Shown in pieces: positions 25,373 through 36,494 of a stretch of DNA of 36,494 nucleotides. The stretch is from Polaromonas sp. (GTDB lineage: Bacteria > Pseudomonadota > Gammaproteobacteria > Burkholderiales > Burkholderiaceae_C): assembly GCF_030680935.1 (NCBI RefSeq), contig NZ_JAUXUP010000052.1:1-36494 (forward strand). The letters are read 5' to 3'. The translations under genes were made by a program, and so were the position numbers. The notes under the pieces were generated by a model. The model was not told where the DNA came from. It was given only the letters and a program-made list of their open reading frames with translations, and did not search any database. Position 1 is the first letter of the stretch; every line of letters begins with the position of its first letter.

Positions 25373-27691
25373 ATGCAAAAACAAATCAAACGATTCAAAG
25401 TCCGCAGCGTGTCCGCGATGGTCGCAAGTTTTCTGGTCGCGCATGCGGCATGGGCCGTGGATCCCTTCACCGTGCGCGATATCCGGGTGGAGGGTTTGCA
25501 GCGGGTGGAGCCCGGTACGATTTTTGCGTCCCTGCCTTTTCGTGTTGGCGAAACCTATACCGACGACAAGGGCGCTGGCGCGATCCGGGCCCTGTTTGGC
25601 CTGGGGCTGTTCAAGGATGTGCGGCTGGAAGTCAGCGGAAATGTGCTGGTGGTCATTGTTGAAGAACGTCCGACAGTGGCTGACGTTGATTTTGTAGGTG
25701 CCAAGGAGTTCGAAAAAGACGTGCTCAAGAAGGCCCTGCGTGAGATCGGTCTTGCGGACGGCCGCCCTTTCGACAAGGCACTGGCTGACCGGGCAGAGCA
25801 GGAGCTCAAGCGGCAGTACGTCAATCGCAGCCTTTACGGCGCTGAAGTTTTGACCACCGTGACACCGATCGAGCGAAACCGGGTCAACGTGACTTTCAGC
25901 GTGACCGAAGGTGATGTTGCCAAAATCAAGGAAATCCGGATTGTTGGCAACAAGGTGTTCAGTGAATCCACCTTGCGTGGCTTGTTTGACCTGGATACCG
26001 GGGGCTGGCTTAGCTGGTACACCAAGTCGGACCGGTATTCGCGCAACAAGCTCAACGCCGATATCGAGACCCTGCGTTCCTACTACCTCACGCGTGGCTA
26101 TCTCGAGTTCAAGGTGGACTCCACCCAGGTGGCGATCTCGCCCAACAAGCAGGACATTTCAGTGACCATCAATGTCACCGAAGGTGAGCGCTTCACCGTA
26201 TCGGGCGTCAAGCTGGAGGGCAATTTTCTGCAGCGGGAGGAAGAGTTCAAGTCGCTGGTGGCCATCAAGCCCGGCGAAGCCTACAACGCTGACCAGGTCG
26301 CACAGACCGTCAAGGCGTTCACCGACTATTACGGCAGTTTCGGGTTCGCCTTTGCCAAGGTGGAAGCCCAACCGGAAATCGACCGCGCAAACAACCGTGT
26401 GGCCTTTGTACTGCAGGGCGAACCTTCCCGTCGCGCCTATGTGCGGCGCATCAACCTCAGCGGCAACAACCGGACCCGCGACGAAGTCGTGCGGCGCGAG
26501 TTCCGGCAGTTTGAAGCGTCCTGGTACGACGGCGACAAGATCCGGCTGTCGCGGGACCGGGTGGACCGACTGGGTTACTTTACCGAGGTCAACATCGACA
26601 CCCAGGAAGTACCTGGAACCCCTGACCAGGTCGACCTCAACATGGCGGTGGTCGAGAAGCCGACCGGCAACCTGCAATTGGGCGCCGGTTTTTCAAGTGC
26701 TGACAAGTTGTCCCTTTCATTCGGCTTCAAGCAGGAAAATGCCTTTGGCACCGGCAACTACCTTGGCCTCGAGGTCAACACGGGCAAATACAACCGCCAG
26801 CTGGTGCTGAGTACGGTGGATCCGTATTTCACGGCCGACGGCATATCACGCACGATTGACGTTTACCAGCGTACATCCCGTCCCTATGAAAGCCAGCTTG
26901 GCAATGTGAACGGTCGCGTGATTGGCGACTATGCCATCAAGACCACCGGTGCCAGCATCCGTTTCGGCGTGCCTTTCAGCGAGGTTGATACTGTCTATTT
27001 CGGCGGTGGCCTGGAGCAGATTGATATTTCCGGCATCAACCTGCCACCGGTGTACCAGACCTATGTCAGGGACTTTGGCGCGAAGAGTAATTCTGTGCCC
27101 TTGACCATTGGCTGGTCGCGTGACGACCGCGACAGCGCGCTGGTGCCCACCAAAGGGCGCTTCCAGCGTCTGTATGGCGATTGGGGGGTGGCCGGCGACG
27201 CCAAGTTCCTGCGCAGCAACTACCAGTTCCAGCAGTACATTCCGCTGAGCAAGCAGTACACCATTGCCCTGAATACCGAGCTCGGCTGGGGCAAGGGACT
27301 GAGTGGCCAGCCGTTTCCGGTTTTCAAGAACTTTTATTCAGGCGGCCTGGGTTCGGTGCGCGGCTTCGAACCAGGCTCCCTGGGGCCACGCGACATTCAG
27401 GGCAACGCGATTGGCGGCCCGAAAAAAATCACGCTCAACGCCGAGGTCATCACCCCTTTCCCGGGAGCCGGCAACGACCGTACCCTGCGGCTGTTCGGTT
27501 TTGTGGACGTCGGCAACGTCTACGGCGAAAAAGAGAAGTACGACCTGGGTGAAATGCGCAGTTCCATAGGTTTCGGGGTCAGCTGGATATCGCCGCTCGG
27601 CCCTCTGCGCCTGGCATTCGCCAATCCGATGAACAAGAAGCCAACAGATAGAATCCAGAGATTGCAATTCCAAATTGGTACATCCTTCTAA
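25373..27691 (+). CDS. bamA: Outer membrane assembly factor BamA
   Basis: BamA is the essential beta-barrel insertase of the outer membrane. The 772-aa product has a signal peptide (basic N-terminus MQKQIKRFKVRS, hydrophobic core, cleavage after HAAWA), five POTRA domains (about residues 30-430, starting FTVRDIRVEGLQRV), and a C-terminal barrel with the VRGF loop-6 motif in GSVRGFEPGS and terminal aromatic TSF. ATG 25373 was chosen over an upstream codon at 25322 that overlaps rseP. Stop TAA overlaps the skp ATG by one base. Confidence 0.97.
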   Translation: MQKQIKRFKVRSVSAMVASFLVAHAAWAVDPFTVRDIRVEGLQRVEPGTIFASLPFRVGETYTDDKGAGAIRALFGLGLFKDVRLEVSGNVLVVIVEERPTVADVDFVGAKEFEKDVLKKALREIGLADGRPFDKALADRAEQELKRQYVNRSLYGAEVLTTVTPIERNRVNVTFSVTEGDVAKIKEIRIVGNKVFSESTLRGLFDLDTGGWLSWYTKSDRYSRNKLNADIETLRSYYLTRGYLEFKVDSTQVAISPNKQDISVTINVTEGERFTVSGVKLEGNFLQREEEFKSLVAIKPGEAYNADQVAQTVKAFTDYYGSFGFAFAKVEAQPEIDRANNRVAFVLQGEPSRRAYVRRINLSGNNRTRDEVVRREFRQFEASWYDGDKIRLSRDRVDRLGYFTEVNIDTQEVPGTPDQVDLNMAVVEKPTGNLQLGAGFSSADKLSLSFGFKQENAFGTGNYLGLEVNTGKYNRQLVLSTVDPYFTADGISRTIDVYQRTSRPYESQLGNVNGRVIGDYAIKTTGASIRFGVPFSEVDTVYFGGGLEQIDISGINLPPVYQTYVRDFGAKSNSVPLTIGWSRDDRDSALVPTKGRFQRLYGDWGVAGDAKFLRSNYQFQQYIPLSKQYTIALNTELGWGKGLSGQPFPVFKNFYSGGLGSVRGFEPGSLGPRDIQGNAIGGPKKITLNAEVITPFPGAGNDRTLRLFGFVDVGNVYGEKEKYDLGEMRSSIGFGVSWISPLGPLRLAFANPMNKKPTDRIQRLQFQIGTSF

Positions 27692-28197
27692 TGAAGTATT
27701 TTTCATACAGGTTCTTTCTGGCTGCGGTGATGACACTGGCGGCCTGCGCGGTGGGCGCGCAGGAGTTCAAGATCGGCATCGTCAACATCGACCGTATCTT
27801 CCGCGAGGCCAACAGTGCGAAGGCGGCCCAGGCCAAGCTTGAGGCTGAGTTTGGCAAGCGCGAAAAGGAGATCACCGACCTTGGCGCGCAGCTGAAGACA
27901 TTGGCCGACAAGTTTGACCGTGAGGCGCCTACGCTGGCCGAAAGTCAGCGTACAGCGCGGCAAAAGCAACTGGTAGAGCAGGATAGGGATTTTCAGCGCA
28001 AACGCCGTGAATTCCAGGAAGACCTCAACGCGCGCAAGAACGAAGAATTACAGCAGGTCATAGAGCGTGCAAACCGGGTGGTGAAGACGGTGGCTGAGGC
28101 GGAAAAGTACGACCTCGTGCTACAGGAGGCGGTGTACGCCAATCCCAAGCATGACATCACCGACAAGGTCATCCGGGCACTGAACGCGGCTCGCTGA
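27691..28197 (+). CDS. skp: Periplasmic chaperone Skp (OmpH)
   Basis: Skp is a trimeric jellyfish-shaped chaperone that escorts unfolded outer-membrane proteins to BamA. The 168-aa product has an N-terminal signal peptide (cleavage near AVGA-QEF), a beta core FKIGIVNIDRIFRE, a long charged coiled-coil region (about residues 45-125, repeated Lys/Glu/Gln), and the closing strand YDLVLQEAVYANPKHDIT. It starts on the last base of the bamA stop (TAATG), matching the conserved bamA-skp-lpxD order. Confidence 0.95.
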   Translation: MKYFSYRFFLAAVMTLAACAVGAQEFKIGIVNIDRIFREANSAKAAQAKLEAEFGKREKEITDLGAQLKTLADKFDREAPTLAESQRTARQKQLVEQDRDFQRKRREFQEDLNARKNEELQQVIERANRVVKTVAEAEKYDLVLQEAVYANPKHDITDKVIRALNAAR

Positions 28198-28217
28198 ATT
28201 GAAGGCAGGAGCGCACT

Positions 28218-29294
28218 GTGACGCTCAGACTCGCGGACATTGTGCTCTCCCTGGCTGGCGAATTTGATGCCCGCCTGGTGGGTGACCCGGATACGCTGAT
28301 CGAGCGGCTGGCTCCTCTTGAGTCGGCGACTGGTAGTGAGCTGAGCTTTCTCAGCCATCCCAAATACCTCGGAAAACTCGCCACCAGCCTTGCAGCTTGC
28401 GTGGTCGTGTCGCCGGCTGCTGAAGAAGCCGCCAGACGGCGCGGTACCTGCATCATTGTGGACGATCCCTATTTCTATTTTGCGCGGCTGACCCGGCTCT
28501 GGAAGCAGCGCCATCCATCAGCGGTCGGGTCCGAAGGCCCCTCTCGCCATCCCAGCGCTTTTATTGATCCGCTGGCTCAACTTGAGGCAGACGTGATGGT
28601 AGGCGCCTTTGCCAGCATAGGCGCGCGCGCGGTGCTGGCCAAGGGTGTATCTGTGGGCGCGCACTGCGTGATCGGAAACGATGTGCGCCTGGGTGCTGAA
28701 ACACGCCTGGAGGCCCGGGTGACCGTGGCAGATGGGTGTGTGCTGGGCCAGCGCTGTCTGGTTCATCCGGGTGCCGTGATAGGCGCTGACGGCTTTGGCT
28801 TTGCACCACATGCCGGGCGCTGGGAGAAAATTGAGCAGCTCGGCATTGTGCGCATAGGCGACGATGTGGAGATTGGTGCCAACACCTGTATCGACAGGGG
28901 CGCGCTGCAGGACACTGTGATTGAAGACGGCGTCAAGCTGGACAACCTGGTGCAGATTGGCCACAACGTGCGGATAGGGCAGCACAGTGCTCTGGCGGGT
29001 TGTGCCGGCGTGGCCGGCAGCGCCGTCATTGGGGCACATTGCACCGTAGGTGGCGGTGCGGTGGTTCTCGGGCATTTGAACCTGGCCGACCATGTGCACA
29101 TTTCTGCTGCGTCTGTGGTCACGCGGTCCATTCATCTGCCGGGCCATTACACCGGGCTTTTTCCCATCGACGACAATGCGCGGTGGGAAAAAAATGCCGC
29201 CACGCTCAAGCAGCTTCATGTTTTGCGTGAACGCCTGAAGGCGCTGGAGCAGACAAGTCCTCAAGCCTTAGCAAAAAGCCCCAAAAAATCATGA
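28218..29294 (+). CDS. lpxD: UDP-3-O-acylglucosamine N-acyltransferase LpxD
   Basis: LpxD adds the second hydroxyacyl chain to UDP-acylglucosamine from acyl-ACP in lipid A synthesis. The 358-aa product has an N-terminal uridine-binding domain ([16 protein letters not shown]), a left-handed beta-helix built of hexapeptide repeats, the catalytic histidine in [13 protein letters not shown], and a C-terminal helix. GTG 28218 follows GCAGGAGC. The stop overlaps the start of fabZ (ATGA, 29291-29294). Confidence 0.97.
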   Translation: MTLRLADIVLSLAGEFDARLVGDPDTLIERLAPLESATGSELSFLSHPKYLGKLATSLAACVVVSPAAEEAARRRGTCIIVDDPYFYFARLTRLWKQRHPSAVGSEGPSRHPSAFIDPLAQLEADVMVGAFASIGARAVLAKGVSVGAHCVIGNDVRLGAETRLEARVTVADGCVLGQRCLVHPGAVIGADGFGFAPHAGRWEKIEQLGIVRIGDDVEIGANTCIDRGALQDTVIEDGVKLDNLVQIGHNVRIGQHSALAGCAGVAGSAVIGAHCTVGGGAVVLGHLNLADHVHISAASVVTRSIHLPGHYTGLFPIDDNARWEKNAATLKQLHVLRERLKALEQTSPQALAKSPKKS

Positions 29295-29731
29295 TGGACA
29301 TTCACCAAATTCTCAGCCAGCTTCCGCACCGCTACCCCTTTTTGCTGGTGGACCGGGTGCTTGAACTCGAAAAAGGAAAACGCATCAAGGCGCTGAAAAA
29401 CGTCACGATCAACGAACCTTTTTTTACCGGCCATTTTCCGCACCGGCCTGTCATGCCAGGCGTACTCATGCTCGAAGCCATGGCGCAGGCCGCGGCCCTG
29501 CTGGCTTTTGACATGCAGGGCATTCGCCCGGACGACAAGACCGTGTATTACTTTGCAGGGATTGACGGCGCGCGCTTCAAGCGGCCGGTCGAACCGGGCG
29601 ATCAACTGATCATGGAAGTGAGCCTGTTACGGCTCAAAGCCGGTGTGTTCAAGTTCAAGGGCACTGTCCATGTCGAGGCCAACCTGGCGTGTGAGGCCGA
29701 GTTGATGTGCACCATGCGTACCATCGCCTGA
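29291..29731 (+). CDS. fabZ: (3R)-hydroxyacyl-ACP dehydratase FabZ
   Basis: FabZ dehydrates beta-hydroxyacyl-ACP in fatty-acid elongation and so competes with LpxA and LpxD for the shared hydroxyacyl-ACP substrate, which explains its place in this cluster. The 146-aa hotdog-fold protein has [14 protein letters not shown], the catalytic [17 protein letters not shown] with H48 and E62. Start ATG 29291 overlaps lpxD; ATG 29294 is an alternative one codon later. Confidence 0.97.
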   Translation: MMDIHQILSQLPHRYPFLLVDRVLELEKGKRIKALKNVTINEPFFTGHFPHRPVMPGVLMLEAMAQAAALLAFDMQGIRPDDKTVYYFAGIDGARFKRPVEPGDQLIMEVSLLRLKAGVFKFKGTVHVEANLACEAELMCTMRTIA

Positions 29732-29752
29732 GCCCGCAGGAGAAGATTTTCC

Positions 29753-30547
29753 GTGACAGGTATTCATTCCACGGCGCTGGTCGACTCGCAGGCCCAGCTC
29801 GACAGCAGCGTCAGTGTCGGGCCCTACACCGTCATCGGCCCCCACGTCAGGGTCGGGGCCGGCACCAGCATTGGTGCGCATTGCGTGATCGAAGGCCACA
29901 CCACCATCGGGCAGGACAACCGCATTTTCCAGTTCAACTCGCTGGGGGCAATTCCGCAGGACAAAAAGTATGCGGGTGAGCCTTGCGAGCTGGTCATCGG
30001 CGACCGCAACACCATCCGCGAGTTTTGTACCTTCAACATCGGTTCGCCCGGTGACAGCGGGGTCACGCGGGTCGGAAACGACAACTGGATCATGGCTTAT
30101 GTGCATCTGGCGCACGACTGCCAGGTCGGCAGCCACACCATTTTTGCCAACAACACGCAGCTGGCCGGCCATGTACATGTGGGCGATTGGGTGATCCTGG
30201 GCGGCTTCACTGTTGTGCACCAGTTTGTGCGGCTTGGTGCACACAGCATGACCGCCATGTGTGCGCTGCTATTCGCAGATTTGCCGCCGTTTGTGATGTG
30301 CCAGGGGCAGCCTGCCGAGGCGCGGTCCATGAATTTTGAAGGCCTGCGCAGGCGTGGTTTTTCACCGGAACGTATTGCCGCTGTCAAGGGCATGCACAAG
30401 GCGCTTTACCGCGAGGACCTGACGCTGGCGCAGGCCACGGCGCGCATCACGGAGTTGACTTCTCTCTATCCTGAGGCGCAGCCGGATGTGCAGATGATGC
30501 TGTCCTTTCTGGCCGATACCTCGCCTCAGCGTGGCATCGTGCGTTAG
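29753..30547 (+). CDS. lpxA: UDP-N-acetylglucosamine O-acyltransferase LpxA
   Basis: LpxA starts lipid A synthesis by adding a hydroxyacyl chain to UDP-GlcNAc. The 264-aa product is a hexapeptide-repeat beta-helix ([17 protein letters not shown]), with catalytic histidine H121 in [10 protein letters not shown], the [13 protein letters not shown] face, and a C-terminal helical domain with [15 protein letters not shown] 29753 lies behind GCAGGAGAAG. lpxB starts 12 bp after its stop. Confidence 0.97.
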   Translation: MTGIHSTALVDSQAQLDSSVSVGPYTVIGPHVRVGAGTSIGAHCVIEGHTTIGQDNRIFQFNSLGAIPQDKKYAGEPCELVIGDRNTIREFCTFNIGSPGDSGVTRVGNDNWIMAYVHLAHDCQVGSHTIFANNTQLAGHVHVGDWVILGGFTVVHQFVRLGAHSMTAMCALLFADLPPFVMCQGQPAEARSMNFEGLRRRGFSPERIAAVKGMHKALYREDLTLAQATARITELTSLYPEAQPDVQMMLSFLADTSPQRGIVR

Positions 30548-30559
30548 CGGGCCGCCTCA

Positions 30560-31729
30560 GTGAAAGCCGCTGGAGATCCGGCCTTTCCTGTGCTGGCGAT
30601 GGTCGCTGGTGAAACTTCGGGCGATCTTCTTGCCGGTTTGCTGCTCGATGGTTTTCGCGCCCGTTGGCCCGGTCTGCGATCAGGCGGCATCGGCGGCCCG
30701 CAAATGGTCAGACGCGGTTTTGAGGCTTGCTGGCCCAGCGAGAAACTGGCGGTGCGCGGCTATGTAGAGGTGTTGCGGCACTACCGCGAAATCGTCGGCA
30801 TCCGAAAGCAGCTCAAAGACAAACTTCTGCAACAGCGCCCGGATGTCTTTATCGGCGTCGACGCCCCCGACTTCAACCTTGATCTGGAGGCCGACCTCAA
30901 GTCCGCGGGTATTCCCACCGTGCATTTCATCAGTCCGGCAGTTTGGGCCTGGCGTGCTGACCGGGTCGAGAAAATCCGCCGCAGTGTGGACCATGTGCTC
31001 TGCATTTTCCCGTTTGAACCCGCCTTGCTGGCACAACATGGCATCCGCGCCACCTATGTGGGGCATCCGCTGGCGAGCATGATCCCGATGCAGGCGGACA
31101 GGGCAGCTGCGCGCCAGAAGTTGGGCTTGCAGCCTGACGACCTCGTGCTGGCGGTATTGCCGGGCAGCCGGCGTTCTGAAGTGGTTTACCTCGCTGACCG
31201 GCTGTTTCGGGCTGCAGCCCTTGTGCGGCTTGCGCAACCAGCTATCAAAATCATAGTTCCCGCAGTGCCCGCACTGCGCCAGCAAATTGTTGAGGCTGCT
31301 GCCTCTGCTGGCCTGCCAACTGATGCGCAGATCGTCGAGGGCCAGTCCCACACGGTGCTGGCCGCCTGCGATTTGACCCTGATTGCCAGCGGCACCGCGA
31401 CGCTGGAAGCGGCGCTGTTCAAACGGCCGATGGTGATTGCCTACAACATGAACTGGTTGTCATGGCAGATCATGCAGCGCAAAAAGCTGCAGCCCTGGGT
31501 CGGCCTGCCCAATATCCTGTGCAGTGATTTTGTGGTGCCCGAGCTGCTGCAGGAAGCTGCCACACCGCGGGCACTGGCTGCGGCTGTGTTGCAGTGGATC
31601 GATGCGAAAATCACTGCACCGGAAAAAATCACCGCGCTTGAACAACGATTTACCCGGCTGCATCACGAATTGCAGCGCGATACCGCCCAATTGGCCACCG
31701 ATGCGATCCAGAAAATTCTTGAAGGCTGA
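30560..31729 (+). CDS. lpxB: Lipid A disaccharide synthase LpxB
   Basis: LpxB joins lipid X and UDP-diacylglucosamine into the beta-1,6 disaccharide. The 389-aa product is a GT-B glycosyltransferase with [11 protein letters not shown] at the N-terminus, [42 protein letters not shown], and the C-terminal [21 protein letters not shown] donor site. GTG 30560 has no strong Shine-Dalgarno. Bases 31209-31256 match the dispersed element; the protein aligns with the E. coli enzyme there without extra residues. Confidence 0.97.
   Translation: MKAAGDPAFPVLAMVAGETSGDLLAGLLLDGFRARWPGLRSGGIGGPQMVRRGFEACWPSEKLAVRGYVEVLRHYREIVGIRKQLKDKLLQQRPDVFIGVDAPDFNLDLEADLKSAGIPTVHFISPAVWAWRADRVEKIRRSVDHVLCIFPFEPALLAQHGIRATYVGHPLASMIPMQADRAAARQKLGLQPDDLVLAVLPGSRRSEVVYLADRLFRAAALVRLAQPAIKIIVPAVPALRQQIVEAAASAGLPTDAQIVEGQSHTVLAACDLTLIASGTATLEAALFKRPMVIAYNMNWLSWQIMQRKKLQPWVGLPNILCSDFVVPELLQEAATPRALAAAVLQWIDAKITAPEKITALEQRFTRLHHELQRDTAQLATDAIQKILEG
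31209..31256 (+). repeat. Dispersed element, copy E, inside lpxB
   Basis: GGGCTGCAGCCC (first hairpin) and CGCAACCAGCTATCAAAATC followed by ATAG (second hairpin). The 25-bp part at 31233-31257 matches copy F (32538-32562) at 23 positions and reads QPAIKIIV. Confidence 0.65.
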
Positions 31730-32318
31730 ACAAGTCACCCTGTCCTGGGACACACCCGGCCTGTGGGCCGGTGTGGACGAGGCAGGGCGGGGGCCGCTGG
31801 CCGGGCCGGTGGTGGCCGCGGCCGTCATTCTGGACGACCTGCAGCCGATCAAGGGCTTGGCCGACTCCAAGGTGCTGACGGCGCTACGTCGCGCCAGGCT
31901 TTACGACGAAATCCTGGCCAAAGCCCTGTGCTGCTCGATTGCCCAGGCCAGCGTGGAAGAAATCGACAGACTCAACATCCTGCAGGCCACCATGCTGGCG
32001 ATGCAGCGCGCCGTTGAGGGCTTGCGCCTGAAGCCGGTGAAGGTGTTGGTCGACGGCAACCGCCTGCCGGTGCTCAGCATGCTGGCCGAAGCCATCGTCA
32101 AGGGCGATGCGCTGGTGCCGTCGATTTCTGCGGCGTCCATTCTTGCCAAGGTGCACCGCGACCGCTGGTGCGAGCAGTTCCATCTGGAATACCCGCAATA
32201 CGGTTTTGCTGGCCACAAGGGTTACGGCACGGCAGAGCATTTGGCGGCGTTGCGTGAGCACGGCGCCTGTCCGCAGCACCGCCGCTCGTTCAGCCCGGTG
32301 GCCGAGGTGCTGCGGTGA
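31701..32318 (+). CDS. rnhB: Ribonuclease HII
   Basis: RNase HII removes ribonucleotides from DNA and RNA primers. From ATG 31701 it has 205 aa; the conserved part begins [19 protein letters not shown] with the first catalytic Asp-Glu pair, followed by [19 protein letters not shown] (catalytic Asp) and [25 protein letters not shown]. The start is uncertain: ATG 31701 and TTG 31719 both lie inside lpxB and neither has a strong Shine-Dalgarno. The stop TGA overlaps the next gene's GTG by 4 bp. Confidence 0.94.
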   Translation: MRSRKFLKAEQVTLSWDTPGLWAGVDEAGRGPLAGPVVAAAVILDDLQPIKGLADSKVLTALRRARLYDEILAKALCCSIAQASVEEIDRLNILQATMLAMQRAVEGLRLKPVKVLVDGNRLPVLSMLAEAIVKGDALVPSISAASILAKVHRDRWCEQFHLEYPQYGFAGHKGYGTAEHLAALREHGACPQHRRSFSPVAEVLR

Positions 32319-33106
32319 GCGCTGCCTTGCCCGCTGCGCCGGTTTTTGTCAGCTCACGCGACAACCCCCTGCTCAAGGATTTGCGCAGGCTGTCCCAGGA
32401 CAGCACCGCCTACCGCAAGCAGGGACGGCTCTGGCTGGAGGGTGACCACCTGTGCCGCGCTGCGCTGGCCCGCGGCCTGAAGCCCGTCCTGGCCGTATTT
32501 TCAGAGTCTTTTTGGCCTCAAGCCCCCTCTGAATGGACGCAAGCAGCTATCAAAAACATAGTGATTGCCGATGCCTTGCTGCCGGACATCAGTGCCCTGG
32601 AGTCACCCGCGCAGATGGGTTTTGTGCTTGATTTGCCTGCGCAGGCAGAGCTGCTTCCCGATCGGGCTTGCATCATTCTGGACCGCGTTCAGGATGCGGG
32701 CAATGTCGGCTCCATTTTGCGCAGCGCGGCCGCTTTCGGTTTTGGCCAGGTCATTGCGCTCAAAGGCACGGCTGCGCTTTGGTCGCCCAAGGTTCTGCGC
32801 GCGGGCATGGGCGCGCATTTTGGCCTGCGCCTGCTCGAAGGCATTGCGCCGGCGGCACTGGACGTTTTGCAGGTGCCGGTCATCGTCACCAGCTCGCACC
32901 AAGGCAGTTTTTTGCACCAGCAGCCCATCCCCATGCCCTGCGCATGGGCCATGGGGCACGAGGGGCAGGGCGTCAGCGATGAGTTGATGGCGCGCGCCAG
33001 CCTGACGGTGCGCATAGAACAGCCAGGCGGGGAAGAGTCGCTCAATGTGGCCGCCGCAGCAGCGATTTGCCTGTATGCCAGTTCGCTGGCGTTGCGCGCA
33101 GACTGA
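32315..33106 (+). CDS. TrmH-family (SpoU) RNA 2'-O-methyltransferase
   Basis: A 263-aa SPOUT methyltransferase of unassigned RNA target, commonly found after rnhB in Burkholderiales. It has an N-terminal substrate-binding domain ([19 protein letters not shown] start, RLWLEGDHL) and the knot domain with [29 protein letters not shown] and [18 protein letters not shown]. It differs from RlmB at 15367 and is not a duplicate. GTG 32315 overlaps rnhB. The linker between the domains ([19 protein letters not shown]) is encoded by a copy of the dispersed element. Confidence 0.92.
   Translation: MSAALPAAPVFVSSRDNPLLKDLRRLSQDSTAYRKQGRLWLEGDHLCRAALARGLKPVLAVFSESFWPQAPSEWTQAAIKNIVIADALLPDISALESPAQMGFVLDLPAQAELLPDRACIILDRVQDAGNVGSILRSAAAFGFGQVIALKGTAALWSPKVLRAGMGAHFGLRLLEGIAPAALDVLQVPVIVTSSHQGSFLHQQPIPMPCAWAMGHEGQGVSDELMARASLTVRIEQPGGEESLNVAAAAAICLYASSLALRAD
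32509..32561 (+). repeat. Dispersed element, copy F, inside the TrmH-family gene
   Basis: TTTTTGGCCTCAAGCCCC, then GACGCAAGCAGCTATCAAAA and ACATAG. Best preserved intragenic copy; GGCC/GCCC and CTAT/ATAG hairpins; read in frame as QAAIKNIV. Confidence 0.7.
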
Positions 33107-33198
33107 GCCGGTGAGAGCCCCTGGGGCCAAGGCAGTCGCGTTCATCGCCCCCGCAGCATCGCATGCGTTTCCCGCATAGGGTGATCTCCTCCTCAAGC

Positions 33199-33204
33199 TA
33201 TAAT
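33199..33204 (+). promoter_or_regulatory. -10 box of the carAB promoter
   Basis: Perfect TATAAT in AAGCTATAATCAAGGG; no good -35 at 16-18 bp. Predicted transcript start near 33211 gives a leader of about 127 nt. Confidence 0.6.
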
Positions 33205-33226
33205 CAAGGGCTTTTCAAAACACAGC

Positions 33227-33314
33227 TTCGCCCGAGCGCATACAAAGCCAACCCCCTCACAAAAGCAACCCGCAAGAGTCTGACCGAGACGTTTCTTGTG
33301 CACGCTTGGGCGAA
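33227..33314 (+). promoter_or_regulatory. Candidate structured carA leader
   Basis: TTCGCCCGAGCG (33227-33238) can pair with CGCTTGGGCGAA (33303-33314) over 12 bp with one G-U, extended past a 3x3 internal loop by ACAA/TTGT. The stem ends 13 bp before the Shine-Dalgarno GGAGA (33328-33332), so it could influence carA translation. No known RNA family recognised. Confidence 0.45.
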
Positions 33315-33337
33315 CCGTAACCAATCCGGAGAACCCA

Positions 33338-34521
33338 GTGCTTTTGTCTCTACAGGGAATATCAGGGCAAAGCCCTCACGCCATCCTGGCGCTAGCAGAC
33401 GGCACAGTTTTTGTCGGCAATTCCATAGGCGCCGCAGGTTCCACCGTCGGTGAGGTGGTGTTCAACACCGCCATGACCGGCTACCAGGAAATCCTGACCG
33501 ATCCCAGCTACTGCCAACAGATCGTCACCCTCACGTACCCGCACATCGGCAACTATGGCGTCAACGCCGAAGACGTGGAGGCAGAAAAAATCCATGCTGC
33601 CGGCCTGATCATCAAGGACTTGCCGCTGGTGGCTTCAAACTTCCGCAGCACCATGACCTTGTCGGAGTACCTGGTCCGGGAAAAGACTGTGGCTATTGCC
33701 AACATAGACACACGCCAGTTGACGCGCATGTTGCGCACCCGGGGTGCGCAGAACGGCTGCATTCTGGCGCTGGCGGCGGGTGAGGCGGTTTCACCAGACG
33801 CTATCGAGAAGGCGGTAGCGGCAGCGCGCAGCGCGCCCAGCATGGCCGGCCTCGATCTGGCCAAAGTGGTGTCGGTCAAGCAATCCTACGAATGGAGCCA
33901 GACCGAGTGGAAGCTGGGCTCGGGTTATGGCGTACAGATCACGCCAAAATTCCATGTGGTGGCTTTTGACTTTGGCGTGAAAAAGAACATCCTGCGCATG
34001 ATGGCCGAACGCGGCGCGCGCATCACCGTGGTGCCGGCGCAGACGTCCGCCACCGACGTGCTCAAGCTCCAACCAAATGGCATCTTTCTGGCCAACGGAC
34101 CTGGCGATCCGGAGCCCTGCGACTACGCGATTGCGGCGGTACGCGAGTTGATCGAAACCGGTATCCCGACCTTCGGCATCTGCCTGGGCCACCAGATCAT
34201 GGCGCTGGCCAGCGGCGCAAAAACCTTCAAGATGAAGTTCGGCCACCACGGCGCCAACCACCCGGTGAAGGACCTCGACAACGGCCGCGTCAGCATCACC
34301 AGCCAGAACCATGGTTTTGCAGTGGATGAGAAAACGCTGCCGGCGAATCTGCGTCCCACACACATCAGCCTGTTTGATGGCACGCTGCAGGGCCTGGCCC
34401 GCACCGACCAGCCGGCCTTCTGCTTCCAGGGCCACCCGGAAGCCTCGCCGGGACCGCACGATATTTCGTATTTGTTTGACCGTTTCACCGCCCTCATGGA
34501 ACAGCATGGAGGGAATAAATA

Positions 34522-34522
<1 letters not shown>
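33338..34522 (+). CDS. carA: Carbamoyl-phosphate synthase small subunit CarA
   Basis: CarA hydrolyses glutamine and channels ammonia to CarB for carbamoyl phosphate, feeding pyrimidine and arginine synthesis. The 394-aa product has the N-terminal CarA domain ([38 protein letters not shown]) and a class I amidotransferase domain with nucleophile C282 in FGICLGHQ and the pair H366/E368 in [12 protein letters not shown] 33338 follows GGAGA and is preferred over GTG-like starts upstream (33296). Stop TAA overlaps the carB ATG by one base. Confidence 0.97.

Positions 34523-36494
<1,972 letters not shown>

Noticed and set aside
31701..31729. lpxB-rnhB overlap considered a frameshifted fusion
   Set aside because: Both proteins are complete; the overlap is an ordinary coupled junction with an uncertain rnhB start.
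15367..33106. Two SpoU/TrmH-type methyltransferases considered as a duplication
   Set aside because: RlmB (15367) and the 32315 protein share only the knot-fold motifs; both are typical at their own loci in Burkholderiales.
33163..33195. Short hairpin ATGCG-TTTCC-CGCAT considered a terminator after the methyltransferase gene
   Set aside because: Five-bp stem and no T run; too weak to call.

Overview
The window is ordinary, gene-dense, high-GC bacterial chromosome. Gene content and order point to a betaproteobacterium of the Burkholderiales, most likely Comamonadaceae (Rhodoferax/Polaromonas-like). That is an inference from synteny (der-hfq-hflX-hflK-hflC-hisZ-purA; rpsB-tsf-pyrH-frr-uppS-cdsA-dxr-rseP-bamA-skp-lpxD-fabZ-lpxA-lpxB-rnhB; carA-carB) and from protein character. 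No rRNA, tRNA, CRISPR array, phage or transposase gene was seen.

Layout: (1) 1-7950, plus strand: 3' end of der, then hfq, hflX, hflK, hflC, a small DUF2065 membrane protein whose 5' end carries a 10-bp tandem duplication, hisZ, purA and a purine-type phosphoribosyltransferase. (2) 7951-17635, a mixed-strand block: a 140-bp near-palindrome, a cystathionine beta-lyase-like gene, a 58-aa lysine-rich protein, the minus-strand pair tesA-mnmH (SelU), a divergent YbbA/LolD-type ATPase, a minus-strand two-gene signalling unit (membrane c-heme/HAMP sensor followed by a Ser/Thr kinase fused to a cyclase-like domain and two C-terminal repeats), rlmB, a 166-bp imperfect palindrome and dadA. (3) 17636-33106, plus strand: rpsB with a structured leader and a terminator before tsf, then the translation/isoprenoid/outer-membrane/lipid A cluster ending in rnhB and a TrmH-family methyltransferase. 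(4) 33107-36494: carA with a leader that can form a long-range stem, and the 5' two thirds of carB, cut by the window edge.

How the genes work together: region 1 combines ribosome/RNA control (Der, Hfq, HflX), the HflKC regulator of FtsH, and histidine and adenine nucleotide synthesis. Region 3 couples translation (S2, EF-Ts, RRF, UMP kinase) to undecaprenyl and CDP-diacylglycerol synthesis, the MEP pathway, sigma-E proteolysis (RseP), outer-membrane assembly (BamA, Skp) and lipid A synthesis (LpxD, FabZ, LpxA, LpxB).

The best candidates for something little described are: the c-heme/HAMP sensor plus kinase-cyclase-repeat pair at 12246-15250; a dispersed element of about 55 bp with two small hairpins, present eight times in 36 kb, four of them inside genes and all four read in the same frame and orientation; two larger palindromic elements (7951-8090 and 16200-16365); the frameshifting 10-bp repeat in the DUF2065 gene; and candidate structured leaders for carA and rpsB. 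All family assignments come from reading translations and motifs; no database search was run.
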